A stretch of 64,000 nt of DNA from Gnomoniopsis sp. IMI 355080. Its lineage: Eukaryota > Ascomycota > Sordariomycetes > Diaporthales > Gnomoniaceae. Each line of letters opens with the position of its first letter. Positions within the stretch are counted from its first letter, which is position 1. Position numbers and translations under genes: made by a program. Location: contig JAPEVC010000007.1 in the NCBI GenBank assembly GCA_027946555.1, positions 1 to 64,000 on the forward strand, written 5' to 3'. Shown here one piece after another: positions 35,201 through 46,456 of this stretch. The notes under the pieces were generated by a model. The model made no database searches, was not told the origin of the DNA, and saw only the letters and a list, made by a program, of their open reading frames with translations.

Positions 35201-37522
35201 ATGGAGCCTGTTGAGTACACTTATTACGAAGAAACCGCTGAGGATGATTCTGCGATCGAGGCTGAGGCGCCTCCAAACCGTGAATCTTCTGCGTCCTCAA
35301 GCTCCGCCTCAGACTACACGTCCTCTCCATCCTCGGAGGATCACGACAATGAGTCTGACCAAGATGAGGACGCAAACCAGGACGATGAACAAGAATCACA
35401 GGCTCCATCCTTTGCGGTCCCTTCACGCACCATAGCGGCAGTCGAGCACCCATTCCTCGTTATGAACGTTGACAAGGGCCTCGATTCGTTTGGGAACAAC
35501 CCTCAATATGATTCTGTAATATCAAAGTGCCCCTCCAAAACATGTATGACTGGCATACTGATTTTTATCGTAGATATTGGATCCCAGTGTCCCTCAGCTC
35601 TCCGTCCCCCTCTACCTTCACCCCAAGGACCCTACCTCAAGACCCATCATGTCTCACTACGCCTCTTCTCACAACGTCGTCTTCAAAATCACCGTTCCCA
35701 AGCGCACGGGGCGGAAACGGAAGAGAGGCAGTGATGGTCCTTGGGAAGGGGACATTGAAGAAACTGGCCAGAGGCATGCCTCGTCATCGACCGATTTCAG
35801 GTCAAAGGCAAAACTGGACGAGGCTAGGGTTGTGCGAAGGAAACTCCAGGACAATATCGACCGCTACCAGGCCGAAGTTGTTGGCGTCATCAAACACACT
35901 CATCGGTACAGAGGCATGGTGGACTTCAACTACTCCATGAAGAACAATGAGTTCATGAACAACTTCACCGACACATTGCTGTCCAAAGATTGTGAGTCCA
36001 TGCTGATTCTTCGCATCTCATTCCGCCTGCTGACGAGGTTACAGTAACAAAATTCCGACAATTCGGCCTCAAACCTGGTACAGACTTGACAAAGAATCAA
36101 GAAATCATCGCACCCCCACTCATGACCCAGATCAGTATCCCCACCTACTACCACTACTCCCAAAATCCCTATGTCAGGGCAATTGATGGGCCGGATGGCA
36201 CCACGGAGATGGTCAACACCACAGCTAAGGTCCAGTCAGTGGGCCACTTCATTGGCACTCGCCACCCAATCCCATCCGCACCCAGCGGTCGCCCAAGCGT
36301 GCGAGACCCCATGTTCGACAATATTGTCAAGGCCATCAAGCTCTGCATGGAAGAACGACCTGTTTGGACGCGTCGATCCATCATCAATCGGATATGCGAC
36401 CTCGAATATGACCCAAAGCAACCCGACAAGCGCATTCCGCCTAGCCTGTCATCGCAAATAGTGAAGAACGCCATCCAATATGCCGGCTACCAATTCAAGG
36501 GCGGTCCCTGGCGTGATGCCGTGGTACGCTACGGCTACGACCCCCGCAAGGAACCAACGAGCCGTGTGTATCAGACCCTGATCTTCCGACTTCGACGCCT
36601 TGAAGTTGGCCAGATGGGCGAGATGTGGCAAGACATCCGCAAGCGCGACTTGGCCGGTACAAAAGGCACGATGGACGCAAACACCCAATCCCACCTCTTC
36701 GATGGCAAGACCTACAGCGATGACGGCAAAGTCTGGCAAGTCTGTGACCTCACGGACCCCTTGCTGGCGAAGCTTTTCGCAGAAGCTCCAGTTCGGCCAG
36801 AGTGCGACGTCGAAGGCAGTGGCTGGTACCACCGTGGTCTGTGGACCAAGGCGCGAGCCATTATGAAATGCAAGATGCGCGCCATCCAGTTTGGCCGCCA
36901 CCTGACGGACGAGGACTTTGAGCCCGCCCTCAAAGCACGCGACGAGACACCAGAAGGGGAGGCGGTGCGCAGCATCGCCGTCTTGACACCCGATTTGAAG
37001 TTGACAGATGCCGAATGGGAGATGGTGAGAGGCAAGCGGTACAAAGGCACAGGCAGGCAGCGCAAGAACAAGCGCTCGTCGTACCACTTCCCCAGCAATC
37101 GGGTCGCAAGGAAGCTCGGGAAGAAGCAGAACGACGCGTCGGCGCCCGCGACGGAGGGTGACGACGATGCTGCGCAAGACGCCCTCGACGGGGACGTGAT
37201 GCAGACTATTGAGGATGAGAATGGAGTTGGGGTCCGCTTCGCAGAGACTCGCTTCGAGGGCAGTGACGATGACGAGGATGGTAGTGAGTACGATGAAGAC
37301 GAAGGCGATGAGGATGGCGAGGACTTTGGCTACGGCTACGGCCAGGATCAAGATGAGTTGGCCGACCGGATTCGATTTTCCCGGTACGAGGGTCTTACTG
37401 ATGCTGAACCGGGCGAGGAAGAGGAGGAAGAGGAGGAGGAGGACGACGACGATGAAGAGCAGGACGACCCCGATGAACGAGAGGGTCCAGGGGCATATGA
37501 AGAATTCGATGGAGAGGAATAG
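35201..37522 (+). CDS. SFC1: Transcription factor IIIC subunit Sfc1/Tfc1 (tau95)
   Basis: Subunit of TFIIIC, which binds the A-box of tRNA genes and recruits TFIIIB for RNA polymerase III. Three exons join in frame: 35201..35515, 35574..35991 and 36045..37522, giving 736 residues. The N-terminal 75 residues are acidic and Ser-rich. The dimerisation barrel region (VEHPFLVMNVDKGLDSFG, DPSVPQLSVPLYLHP, VVFKITVPKRTGRKRKRG) follows at about residues 80-160. The central and C-terminal conserved part includes FRQFGLKPGTDLTKNQ, YYHYSQNPYV, MEERPVWTRRSIINRI and YAGYQFKGGPWRDAVVRYGYDPR, the signature of the family. The last 100 residues are extremely acidic (poly-Glu/Asp), as expected for the acidic tail of tau95. 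The family is clear from the order of these blocks. Confidence 0.94.
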
Positions 37523-37796
37523 CCATCCTGATTCATCTGTCTCTAAGCCACTGTCGGGCTAAATAGGTCTCTTGAGACTATATACCTAGGCTTTGGACAG
37601 CTCGCACTCAACAAAAGCCAAATACAAAAACATACGGAGATGACCGTTTTCATTCTATATAGCTGTCGTTTTACTCGTCAAAACCATATGGGTATATACT
37701 ACCACCGAATGCTCGAGCTACCCTTAAACATCTCGTGCGCCAAACAAGAACCTCGTAATCTCTCTAACAAGTATTTCTTGTCCCCCAAAATCCGGC

Positions 37797-39782
37797 TCAC
37801 TGTATCTGCAGCACCTTGGTCTTGCTCGCCTTCTGCTGCACCATAGCATCCACCCACGGGCCCACCTCCTCCACAGCTTTCCGGGGATCCTTCTTGCGCT
37901 TCAGTAAAAAGCCCTGGAGCTCCGCGGGTGAAAACTGTCCGTCGGGCACCTTGTTCGCAAACTCGGTCGCAATCACTTGCAGCTCCTCAATCGTGATATC
38001 CAGCCGGTGATCATCCAACGCCTCGCTCGCTGTCAGCCCCTTCTCCCCCGATTCAGGCGCAACGACGGCGTGTCCGTTCGTGTTCATCGTCGTCGTCGCC
38101 GCCGCCTTCTTCTCATCCACAAAGCCATTTGCCGTGGCGGCGGTGGCGCCAGCAGCATTGCCGTTGCCAATCACAGGAGTAGCAGTAGTAGTAGTAGTAG
38201 CGGCAGAAGCAGCCTTGTTGGCTCGCGAGTCCGCCTCGTACATGCGCTCAAAAAGCTCTCGTGCTTGTTCCTGTGTCGCGTTCCCAAATGCTACCTGCAG
38301 ATCCACCCGCCCCGGCCGGATCAGAGCATCGTCCAGTGTTTCGGGCTTGTTGGTTGTCATGATGAGCACGCGGCCCTCGTGCGAGGCCACGCCGTCGATG
38401 GCGTTCAAGAGACCCGAGAGGGAGATGCCCTTCTTGTCGTCTTGCCAGGGCTTCTTGAGTTCGCGCGCTAGGTCGGAGACTTTCCAGTCGTTGGGGCTCT
38501 GGGGCGGGTTGTCGCCACCGCCACCGCCACCGCCACGTTTCCGTCCACCGCCGCCGCGTGCTTCTTTGGGATCATCGAGGGTCTTGGTTGTTGTGGTGGT
38601 GTTGGTGTCGGTGTCGGCAGGTTCCTTGTTGGCAAGGCTGGCTTCTTCCTGGCGAGAGAGTCCTGCAGTGTCGATATCTTCGAGCAGGACGACGCAGCGC
38701 CGTGGAAGGGAGTTGAAGAGCGCGAGGAGATCTTCCTCTGTGAGCGTCGGCTCAAGCAGGCTGATGACGAATATGTCCAGCCCAAAGACACCTGCCAAGG
38801 CGAACGACAGACTCGTCTTTCCTGTGCCAGGTGGGCCGTGGAAGAGGTAACCCCTCCGCAGCGGAATTCCACGGTTGGCATACCACCGCGGCGTCGCAGG
38901 GTGCAAATACTCGTTGATGTCGGCCAAGACTTGCACTTTTTGCTTCGCATCCAACACGACGGTCTTCATGGGCCGTACAGGGCGCTGTGCGACTTGGGTC
39001 CAGGCGTTCCTCCCAAATCCACGTCTATTCTGCGGACTGGGGCGCTTCACAGTCGTCTTGGCGTAATGGTCGTTGTAATACTCCTCCTTGGCCCGCTGCA
39101 GCATCTTCTTGATCGGCTCGGGGCTTCTGCCCAAGCACGAGATGACCAGATTCTCGCGATCTTTGAACGTTGTGTTCCCATTCGTCGCGTCCTCCATGAA
39201 CGACTCCTGACTTCGCTGCAACCGAAAATAGTTTCCCTCATAGAAAAATCCGTGAACGCCCAGGGCCGGCACGAAACGAGGTGGCATTTTGGCCTCTTGA
39301 TTGCTGAAGTTGAGATAGACGCCCTCGCCATCGGCACTGATGCGCGTCGCTAGCACGTCCGCCTCGTCCTCTTCCTCCCAAGCGGTCTTGGACAGTGTCT
39401 CGGCCGTCAGAGCGCGGCTGTTGACCAGACGCGGCTGAGAAGCGAGCCACTTCATCAGATGCAGGTAGATCTCGTCGGAGCTTGCAATGTGGATGGATGA
39501 CATGAAGTAGTCTGACACAAAGCGGTAGATGGCGGTGAAGAGCTGGCGCCAGATGCGGTTGAAGGCCCAGATGAAGCCAAGAAGCGTGAGGAACATGGTG
39601 GGATCGAGGCCTATTCGGGACCCTATGACTTGGTGGACCACCATGAGGAGTTGCACTATGGGGTTGCGCGCGCCGAGGAGGGCGATGATGGGCTCAAGCC
39701 CTGGCAGCGTGCCATTGCTGGCGTTGGCGTCGAAACTGCCACGGTGGCCGCCTAAGTTGCGGCCCAAAGATTTGAAGTCCAT
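37797..39782 (-). CDS. BCS1-like AAA ATPase
   Basis: AAA ATPase of the Bcs1 family; authentic Bcs1 inserts the Rieske protein into complex III at the mitochondrial inner membrane. It is a single exon of 661 residues, longer than true Bcs1 (about 450). A hydrophobic segment near residues 60-90 (FLTLLGFIWAFNRIW) is the likely membrane anchor. The BCS1 N-domain follows to about 290. The AAA module has Walker A GPPGTGKTS near 317-325, Walker B CVVLLEDID near 362 and the NKPETLDDALIRPGRVD block. Between Walker B and the next helix sits a low-complexity insertion of about 55 residues (poly-Thr, then Gly/Arg-rich). A second Ala/Thr-rich insertion lies in the C-terminal part. The length and insertions suggest one of the expanded fungal Bcs1 paralogues rather than the housekeeping copy. 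Confidence 0.9.
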   Translation of the reverse strand: MDFKSLGRNLGGHRGSFDANASNGTLPGLEPIIALLGARNPIVQLLMVVHQVIGSRIGLDPTMFLTLLGFIWAFNRIWRQLFTAIYRFVSDYFMSSIHIASSDEIYLHLMKWLASQPRLVNSRALTAETLSKTAWEEEDEADVLATRISADGEGVYLNFSNQEAKMPPRFVPALGVHGFFYEGNYFRLQRSQESFMEDATNGNTTFKDRENLVISCLGRSPEPIKKMLQRAKEEYYNDHYAKTTVKRPSPQNRRGFGRNAWTQVAQRPVRPMKTVVLDAKQKVQVLADINEYLHPATPRWYANRGIPLRRGYLFHGPPGTGKTSLSFALAGVFGLDIFVISLLEPTLTEEDLLALFNSLPRRCVVLLEDIDTAGLSRQEEASLANKEPADTDTNTTTTTKTLDDPKEARGGGGRKRGGGGGGGDNPPQSPNDWKVSDLARELKKPWQDDKKGISLSGLLNAIDGVASHEGRVLIMTTNKPETLDDALIRPGRVDLQVAFGNATQEQARELFERMYEADSRANKAASAATTTTTATPVIGNGNAAGATAATANGFVDEKKAAATTTMNTNGHAVVAPESGEKGLTASEALDDHRLDITIEELQVIATEFANKVPDGQFSPAELQGFLLKRKKDPRKAVEEVGPWVDAMVQQKASKTKVLQIQ

Positions 39783-41542
39783 GATGGGCTTCGGTTGTAG
39801 ATCACCTGAGATTTGTTTTTGAAGATTTCTGAAAGTGAGTACTGCGTAAGGGTGGGAATATGAGTGCGGACGGCAATCAAGGCGGAGGCCTCAAAGCAGG
39901 TCGGTCACGGCCTGAATGACGTGCAGACGCCGACCTTATACCTAACGATGTCTCGTGCCCTCTGAAGAGTCAGATCGAAGACTATGGATCGGAAAAAAAG
40001 GGAGGAAAGAAAAAGGTTGTCAATAGTAAGAGGAAACGAACAAAAGAAGAACAAGAAAATAGAAGATATAGTGACAGCAGTGTGGACACCCGCGTGCGAC
40101 GATCCGCAGTGGCGACGAGGCTACGCAGCCTGCGCAGTAGTCGCAGCGTCTTATTCGCCGCTGTCGGAACCGGCACAACTTCGTCTCTGCTGACTACATT
40201 TGTCGGTCACTTGAGTGCGCGGGAATTGCACTCTCGTCGTATAAAAGTGAGAGGCCTTTATATATATATATATATGTCTTCCCTGGAATCAGTCGTTGTT
40301 TTGTCCCTGGTATCACGGCAATTGTTCGTGTGCTTGAACAATTCTGTCCATACCAAAACTTACCTAGCCTCGATGCGGTGACTCTTCTAATGAGCAGGCT
40401 ACGCAAGGCTTCCAAGTCAGTACCACCACATGCCTGGTCTCGCGCATGTAACTTTGGTAGGTACTTATCTTGCCAGACATTCCGATATTGTAAAAACAAT
40501 TGACCTATGTTTTCATACCGAACCAAAATCCGTGTTATCCTGTAGTAGCTTTTGGCAGCCAAACCAATCACAACAATATCAGACTTGCCCTATATCAGGT
40601 ATAACAATCGCTTGTTGGCAACGTCCCAAGCCCGAACAAGCCTTGCGTCTTGAATTTCGCTGCCTTATTACTAGTGATCCGGAATACATATGTGACGGTT
40701 GGGAGAAACAAGTAAATGAGACGTGGACAAAGTTTTGAGCCGCATAAAATGGCGTCCAGCCACGAACCATCCCCTCGAACAAAAGAATGACTCACTCTCT
40801 GAATTGGCTGGAATTGATACGATCAGTCTATGCTCGATATCTCAAGAGACCTTTTCTTCTTCCAACGGCAAGTACCCCAGATTGGGTATCCGCTGACGGG
40901 CGTTCACACATGCAGGTGGCCACATCTATCGTCTATTCTATTTTGTTCTAGTCTCGCGCCATGCACATCCTAGTCACCCAAACCATCTCCATCTAGCGAG
41001 ATATATGGTATAATAGTGGACGAGGCTGAGCTATCGCAGTCTGGACTTCCAGGCAAAACCTCGTCTGTCCACGGAAGCTAGCCGGCATCATCCTAACGAT
41101 GCAGGATGACGGATTCGGAATCTAGACCTAAGTCACCTCCACGCCCACTTTCGACATAACTTGTGACTCCCAGGCCTGACGGCCGTTAGGACAGAGGTCA
41201 CTAGTACAATTGTCTGTGGTATTGCGGGCTGATCGTTGATAGTATAGGCGCCTTTGAATTTCACCAGCCTGCTGTTGGGCAGGGTAGGTAGACGTGTCCC
41301 TAGATCCGCGATCCTTGCAAACAGGCTCCCAAAAATGTCTTTCGACGTGTCATGTACTACACGGAAGCTGTTAAACATGCTCGTGTGTGTATCCGCCAAC
41401 TCTGTCCCGTCTCTATCCCGTCCGTGTCGAACTCTGGCATGGGCAGACGCACAGCCTCTCTCCGTGTTGAGATAAACTTTTCTGTCCAATACTCCGTAAA
41501 GCCGCTATTTTTGTGCAACAACATCCTTCCATAGCCGTAAGA
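39783..41542. other. 1.8-kb intergenic region
   Basis: Upstream region of the BCS1-like gene and 3' flank of the asparaginase gene. It contains a short TA microsatellite at 40259-40275. I see no supportable gene. Confidence 0.45.
40259..40275. repeat. (TA)n microsatellite
   Basis: About eight TA units, intergenic. Confidence 0.85.
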
Positions 41543-43278
41543 TTACATACCGGGGGACATAGGGCGGCTGGGAGGGAAGTTGGCGGTCTTCGGGGTCGAC
41601 GCTCCACTGCGGCCTCTCTCATCAATCCAAAGATGCCCTCCAGCACCTTCCAGTATGTCAACACATTCCTTGTGAGCTGTCCGTCTAGCCAGGAAAAGGG
41701 GCGTGTTGTTTGCGTAATTTCTGGTGTGGACGCTGGCGCCGCGTGTGAGGAGTTCCTTGATGATCTCCGGGTTCGCGCTCATAGCGGCAAGATGCATGGC
41801 CGTGTTTCCCGCGTAGTCGGCCTTATGCAGGAGCTGATGGTTGAATTCGTCCCCCTCCAGCATTTCACGGACACTCTCGAGCTCTCCGCGCTGGATCGCA
41901 TAGCCGAGTGCCGTAAAGGCTGCTTCCGCGGTCGTCAGATGAGAAACGACCGAGTCCACGGTCCCGGCTGGGTGCGAGAAGCTGGGTTTGGCCATCTCGG
42001 TCACTATACAAGCTGTTAGCAAACTTTGGTTGGAACATCGATACTACTGATCAAAGAACTCTGACAATCGTAGAGAAGAGTGCCCCAAAGATATACTGGC
42101 GGATAGATAGGGACACCGATAAACTCACTTTCTCCACGGATCGAAAGTGCCATCTTCTCCGTGATCTCTCCATACGTCAAGTCCTGTACGGCCAACAAAT
42201 ATCCAAGCTTCGTCAAAGCCGCTTCGGTCGTGAGATCATGCCCAAACACAACGCCTGCTCGGCCCAATGCAGTACCTGGCGCGTAAAGTGGAGAGACGAA
42301 ACCGTTGGTGCACTGGCTGACGTTCACAATCAGGATGCCCCTCTCCACGGCCTCCTTGATCACCTTGGTGAGGCTGCCGTCTACACCTCCTGGGGCATTA
42401 CCCATGCCAAAGGTCTCAAGAATGAGACCCTTCAGGCCCGGAACATGCAAGACGGAGTCTATCATTTCCGGTTTGATACCGGGAAAGATGCGCAGGCAGG
42501 CCACGTGTGCTGTGTCGATATACTTGGTGACGTGAAATTCGGCGATGCGCGTTGGTCGACGAACAAGTGTCCAATTCACATCAACTCCAAGACTAGTGAC
42601 CTTGGCTAGGGGCTGGCAATTTGGACTGTCGAAGGCCTCAAAGGCGGAGGCTGAGACCTTGGTTGTTCTGTTGCCCCTAAACAGGGTGTGATGGAAAAAG
42701 AGGCAGACCTCTGGGATTTGGAATGTTCCAGCAACAATCAACGAGCCCAGCAGGTTATCCACAGCATCCGATTGCAGGGCAAATATGGACGCCTGGGAGC
42801 CTGTGAGGATCACTGGCTTGCCCAAGTCCGACATCATGAAGGATAGGGCCGAGGCGGAATAGGCCAGGGAGTCTGTACCGTGGAGGACAACAAAGCCATC
42901 GAAGAGGTGATAGTTCTCCTTCACCGTCAGGGCGATCTCAGTCCAGCCAACTGAAGAAATGGAACTGGAATCCAGCAACGGCGAGAATTCAAGGATCGTG
43001 TATCGGACGTGACGCGAGTATGCTGTCGGTGGTGTTCTCAAACTGTTCAAGATGTGCTTTTCCCCGTTCTTGTAGGCGTGTAGGGGCACCGGATCCGAGG
43101 CGTCATTGAAGGAAGGCCGAGGAGCCATGGCATTTTCGAGGAAACCGGTCATTGGCACGAGTCCATCCGCTGAAGGTTGCATGCAAATCGTGCCGCCGGT
43201 CATGATGATGAGAACCCGGGACTCTGGATAGTTGATCTCCGGGTTCTCACCTGTCCCTGCCGTAGGCATATGACCCAT
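41543..43278 (-). CDS. Type I L-asparaginase with C-terminal ankyrin repeats
   Basis: Predicted cytosolic asparaginase converting asparagine to aspartate and ammonia. Two exons join in frame: 42129..43278 and 41543..42003, giving 536 residues. The first Thr box (IMTGGTICM) is at about residues 25-33 and the second (LHGTDSLAY) near 130, both intact, with VILTGSQ after it. The catalytic part ends near residue 375. After a linker made across the intron, about residues 400-510 hold ankyrin repeats (DYAGNTAMHLAAMSANPE, NYANNTPLFLARRTAHKE). This asparaginase-ankyrin order is the one known from mammalian ASPG and some fungal proteins. No signal peptide is visible, unlike periplasmic or secreted type II enzymes. 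A downstream in-frame Met three residues in could also start. Confidence 0.93.
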
Positions 43279-44271
43279 CGTGTCGTCGGACCTGGAATTT
43301 CAAAGTCGTCCTGGACTTTCTCCAATGAAATCACCACCCAGTGAAATAATCGCCCAGTAGGGAAAGTGTTCCAGTGACACAATTGCGCTGTCGTGCGGAA
43401 CTTTGATTGTGATGCTTGGTCTTATCTCACCTAGGCAGGTAGACAGACGGAAACGGCGTATGACGCTCCAATTTTTCACCCTTTTTCTTCACCCTATTTT
43501 TTCGAAGGTTGCCTTTCGTAGATTTTCTTTTGATTTGATTTTATCAGTCCTTCTCTGTCTGAACGAATGTAGGAATGAAAATGAGAAGTCTTGATTTGAT
43601 CAGGTCCGAGAAGCAAAATTCACCTGAAGATCAAGATTCCAGCGTCTACACTTTTTGAGTCCCTGCCATGTGAAAGCTTCGGGCCGTACTTGCCTTTTAT
43701 AAATAAAGACGCTAAAACGCGCCTGTGGCTGCGTCTTGAATCGGTCTCTATTACCCCATAATAACCTAATCCAACGAAAAACTCACAAATGAAAATTTTC
43801 CCCAGCAATCAGGCGAGGCCAACCCCGTTATAACCCTGCGATCTGGGGACAAGGTGGTCATCAAGCTGGGGAAATACTGAAAATGGGTACGTCAGAAACT
43901 TCAATTGACCGACATGACCATGAAGTTGCATCCGTCTACCATGCTCATCACAGAGACTTAGAGTCCATCAATCCGATAATTGATGTGATTATGAATGAGA
44001 ATCACTCAATAGAAGACGCGATTGCCCAAAGCCCTGAACTTATGGCCGGGCCAGCAACGAAAATATTATCTGATTTCTAAAGCCTCAGTCCTGACCGGTT
44101 GACCGATAGCGGATACCACTGCACCACCCCCCTGTCATGCTTATGTAATTTGATATTGCTTCACTGGAAGCCGGTGATGCACTGGTGGTTTCGAGCCTAG
44201 CCAACACTGGCCTCTCATATGTCTCGCCAATCTGTGATCTGGTGTATTCCCGCTTGGAAAGCAAAGCCGCG
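43279..44271. other. Divergent intergenic region with possible gene relic
   Basis: About 1 kb between the asparaginase (minus) and TMLH (plus) genes. At 43808-43880 the plus strand reads a short frame ending in GDKVVIKLGKY and a stop, which resembles the N-terminal hairpin of APH/choline-kinase-like folds. An open frame of 65 codons (43883..44080) follows in another phase. Neither is supported as a gene. Confidence 0.35.
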
Positions 44272-46456
44272 ATGATGATGCTCGGACAGAGGCTTGCCAG
44301 ACTCGCAGCAAGGTAAAATGGCATACACCGTGCCCCAATCTATTGATCGGCTTCGTGTCTGTTTGTTCCAGCAGCTGATTCTCTGTACAGCCCACGGTCA
44401 GGTGTTATAAAGCCAACTCATCGGGTTCTATCGCCTCAGCTCGTATACTCTGTAATACCATGCATTGCTAGCCGTCGATATGCTTCTCAATTGGCTGATG
44501 AGGAGGGCCATCTTGATGCACCGGTGTCTGATCTCTCACCACCTAAAGTTTCAACTGACGCTGCATCTTCGCCTGGCAGAAGCAAGGGAAACGGCTTTCG
44601 ACTAAATCAGAAGACCTGGAATCTTCCGGTGGTTCAATATCGCAAGGGCTACAGCTGGAACCACAGGATGTAAGATTGCCGCTAGGTCGTCGTCCACTCC
44701 CTCCTCCGAAGTCGCGTAACTAACAGTGAATCCACTCAGCCCGAACATTTGGCTGAGGTAAGATTGAAGTTTGGCCCAGCGGCAAACACTTGTCGCTCAT
44801 CAACTACTATGCTAGAGACAATTGTCGTTGCTCCAAATGTGTGAATCAAGACACCATGCAGAGGAATGTCGACATTTTTTCTGACATTCCATTCGATGTT
44901 ACTCCTACCGAGGTGAAAGAAGAGACAGACGGACTCCGAGTAGTGTGTAAGTGCTCATGTGGATTGTCTTTGCAGTGATTCTGACCATCATCTGCGTTAG
45001 GGAACCATGAACAGCATGAGAGCTTCTACACTTGGGATTTTCTCGAGCAGTATCGTGACAAAGGAACGAGGCCTGAAATTGATCAGAGGTTGGTGTTGAG
45101 AGTCTCTTTGAGATGCAAACGCTCACTCGTTGATTTAGCAAACGAATACTCTGGGGGTCCGAGATTGCGGATAATCCTCCCACCGTAGCCTATGACGAAG
45201 TCATGGACACTGCGTCCGAGAACGGGATGGCCAAGTTGACCGACTACCTAGTAAGAAAGAACACTCCATCCTCATAGCGCATGGGACTGATTGTAATTTG
45301 TTGTCTCAGATGCAATACGGCCTTGTATTTGTAGATGGAACTCCGTTCGACGACGCCATCCATACTAAGAGGCTTCTGGAAAGGATTGGTCCGATTCGAG
45401 AGACTCACTATGGCGGCTTCTATGACTTTGTGCCTGACATGGCCAAGGCTGATACTGCCTACACCAATATCGCTCTGCCCGCCCATACCGACACTACTTA
45501 TTTCACAGACCCCGCCGGCCTACAAGCCTTCCATATGCTCTCCCACACTGCATCTCCTGACGCTCCAGATGGAGAATCAGCATCTGGGGGCGAGTCACTT
45601 CTCGTGGATGGATTCCACGCCGCTAAATTGCTTCGAGATGACCGACTCGAGTATTTCAAAAAGCTCTGCAAAGTCCCTCTTCCGTGGCATGCCAGTGGAA
45701 ACCAAGGCGTGACTATTACTCCAGACGAGCTGCATCCCGTGATTCAACTGAGAACACTTTTGAGCAAAGACCGCAAAGCCCTTAAAGCCAACAGCGAGAT
45801 ATTGAGGATCAGGTGGAACAACGATGATAGGGGCGGTGAGTCATTGAGATACCTTGAGCGGGCAATGGGTCACTTCGCACAAGTTGAACATGGCCTAAAG
45901 TGCCTTGTTCAAGCCACTCGACTGTTTTCAGCACCAAATTTTATGACTTGGGATTCCCCCTGAGCAGTATGCTGACACACCATGAACATTCTAGTGCCTC
46001 CCCCAGAAGCAACATCCGGATATCAAGATCTGATTATATGGTACAAAGCGGCACGCAGGTGGAGCGAGATACTCAAGAGGAAAAGCTCGGAATTTCGGTT
46101 TCAACTCAAACCTGGAAGAACTTTGAGTGAGTACTGTACACTCAGCAATTGACGGTACAGGCAGGAGGGTTTTATGTCTGCTAATACAATATCTAGTCTT
46201 TGACAACTACAGGGTATTGCACGGCCGAAGTGCGTTTACGGGTATGAGAAGGATTTGCGGCGCGTATAGTAAGTCACATAACCCCTCCCCCGGTCCCACC
46301 ACCAAATTCGACAAATACTAGGCAGTTTTTCTGGTTGAATATCCAAAGAGGAGCTGACGTCTTGTCTCATTTGCAGTAAGCCGAGACGATTTCATTTCTC
46401 GTTGGAGGAATACCAACCTTCCTCGAGAAGAAGTGCTTGCTCAAGTCATCGGATAA
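44272..46456 (+). CDS. Trimethyllysine dioxygenase, carnitine biosynthesis
   Basis: Fe(II)/2-oxoglutarate dioxygenase that hydroxylates N6-trimethyllysine, the first step of carnitine synthesis, usually mitochondrial. Ten exons join in frame: 44272..44312, 44391..44669, 44740..44757 (18 nt), 44816..44946, 45001..45088, 45139..45250, 45310..45835, 45995..46126, 46197..46268 and 46377..46456, giving 492 residues. The start MMMLGQRLARLAA and following Arg/Ser-rich stretch look like a mitochondrial presequence. The N-terminal domain has the zinc-type motif CRCSKC (about residues 116-121) and a His in WNHEQHE. The catalytic core has the metal box LPAHTDTTYF (HxD near 280), the distal His in RVLHGRSAF (near 451) and the 2-oxoglutarate-binding Arg in TGMRRI. 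The fifth intron has an unusual donor (GTTGGT). The frame is preserved through all nine junctions, which argues for an active gene. Confidence 0.9.

Noticed and set aside
38080..38850. 256-codon plus-strand frame opposite the BCS1-like gene
   Set aside because: Mirror frame of the low-complexity Gly/Thr/Ala-rich codons on the real strand.
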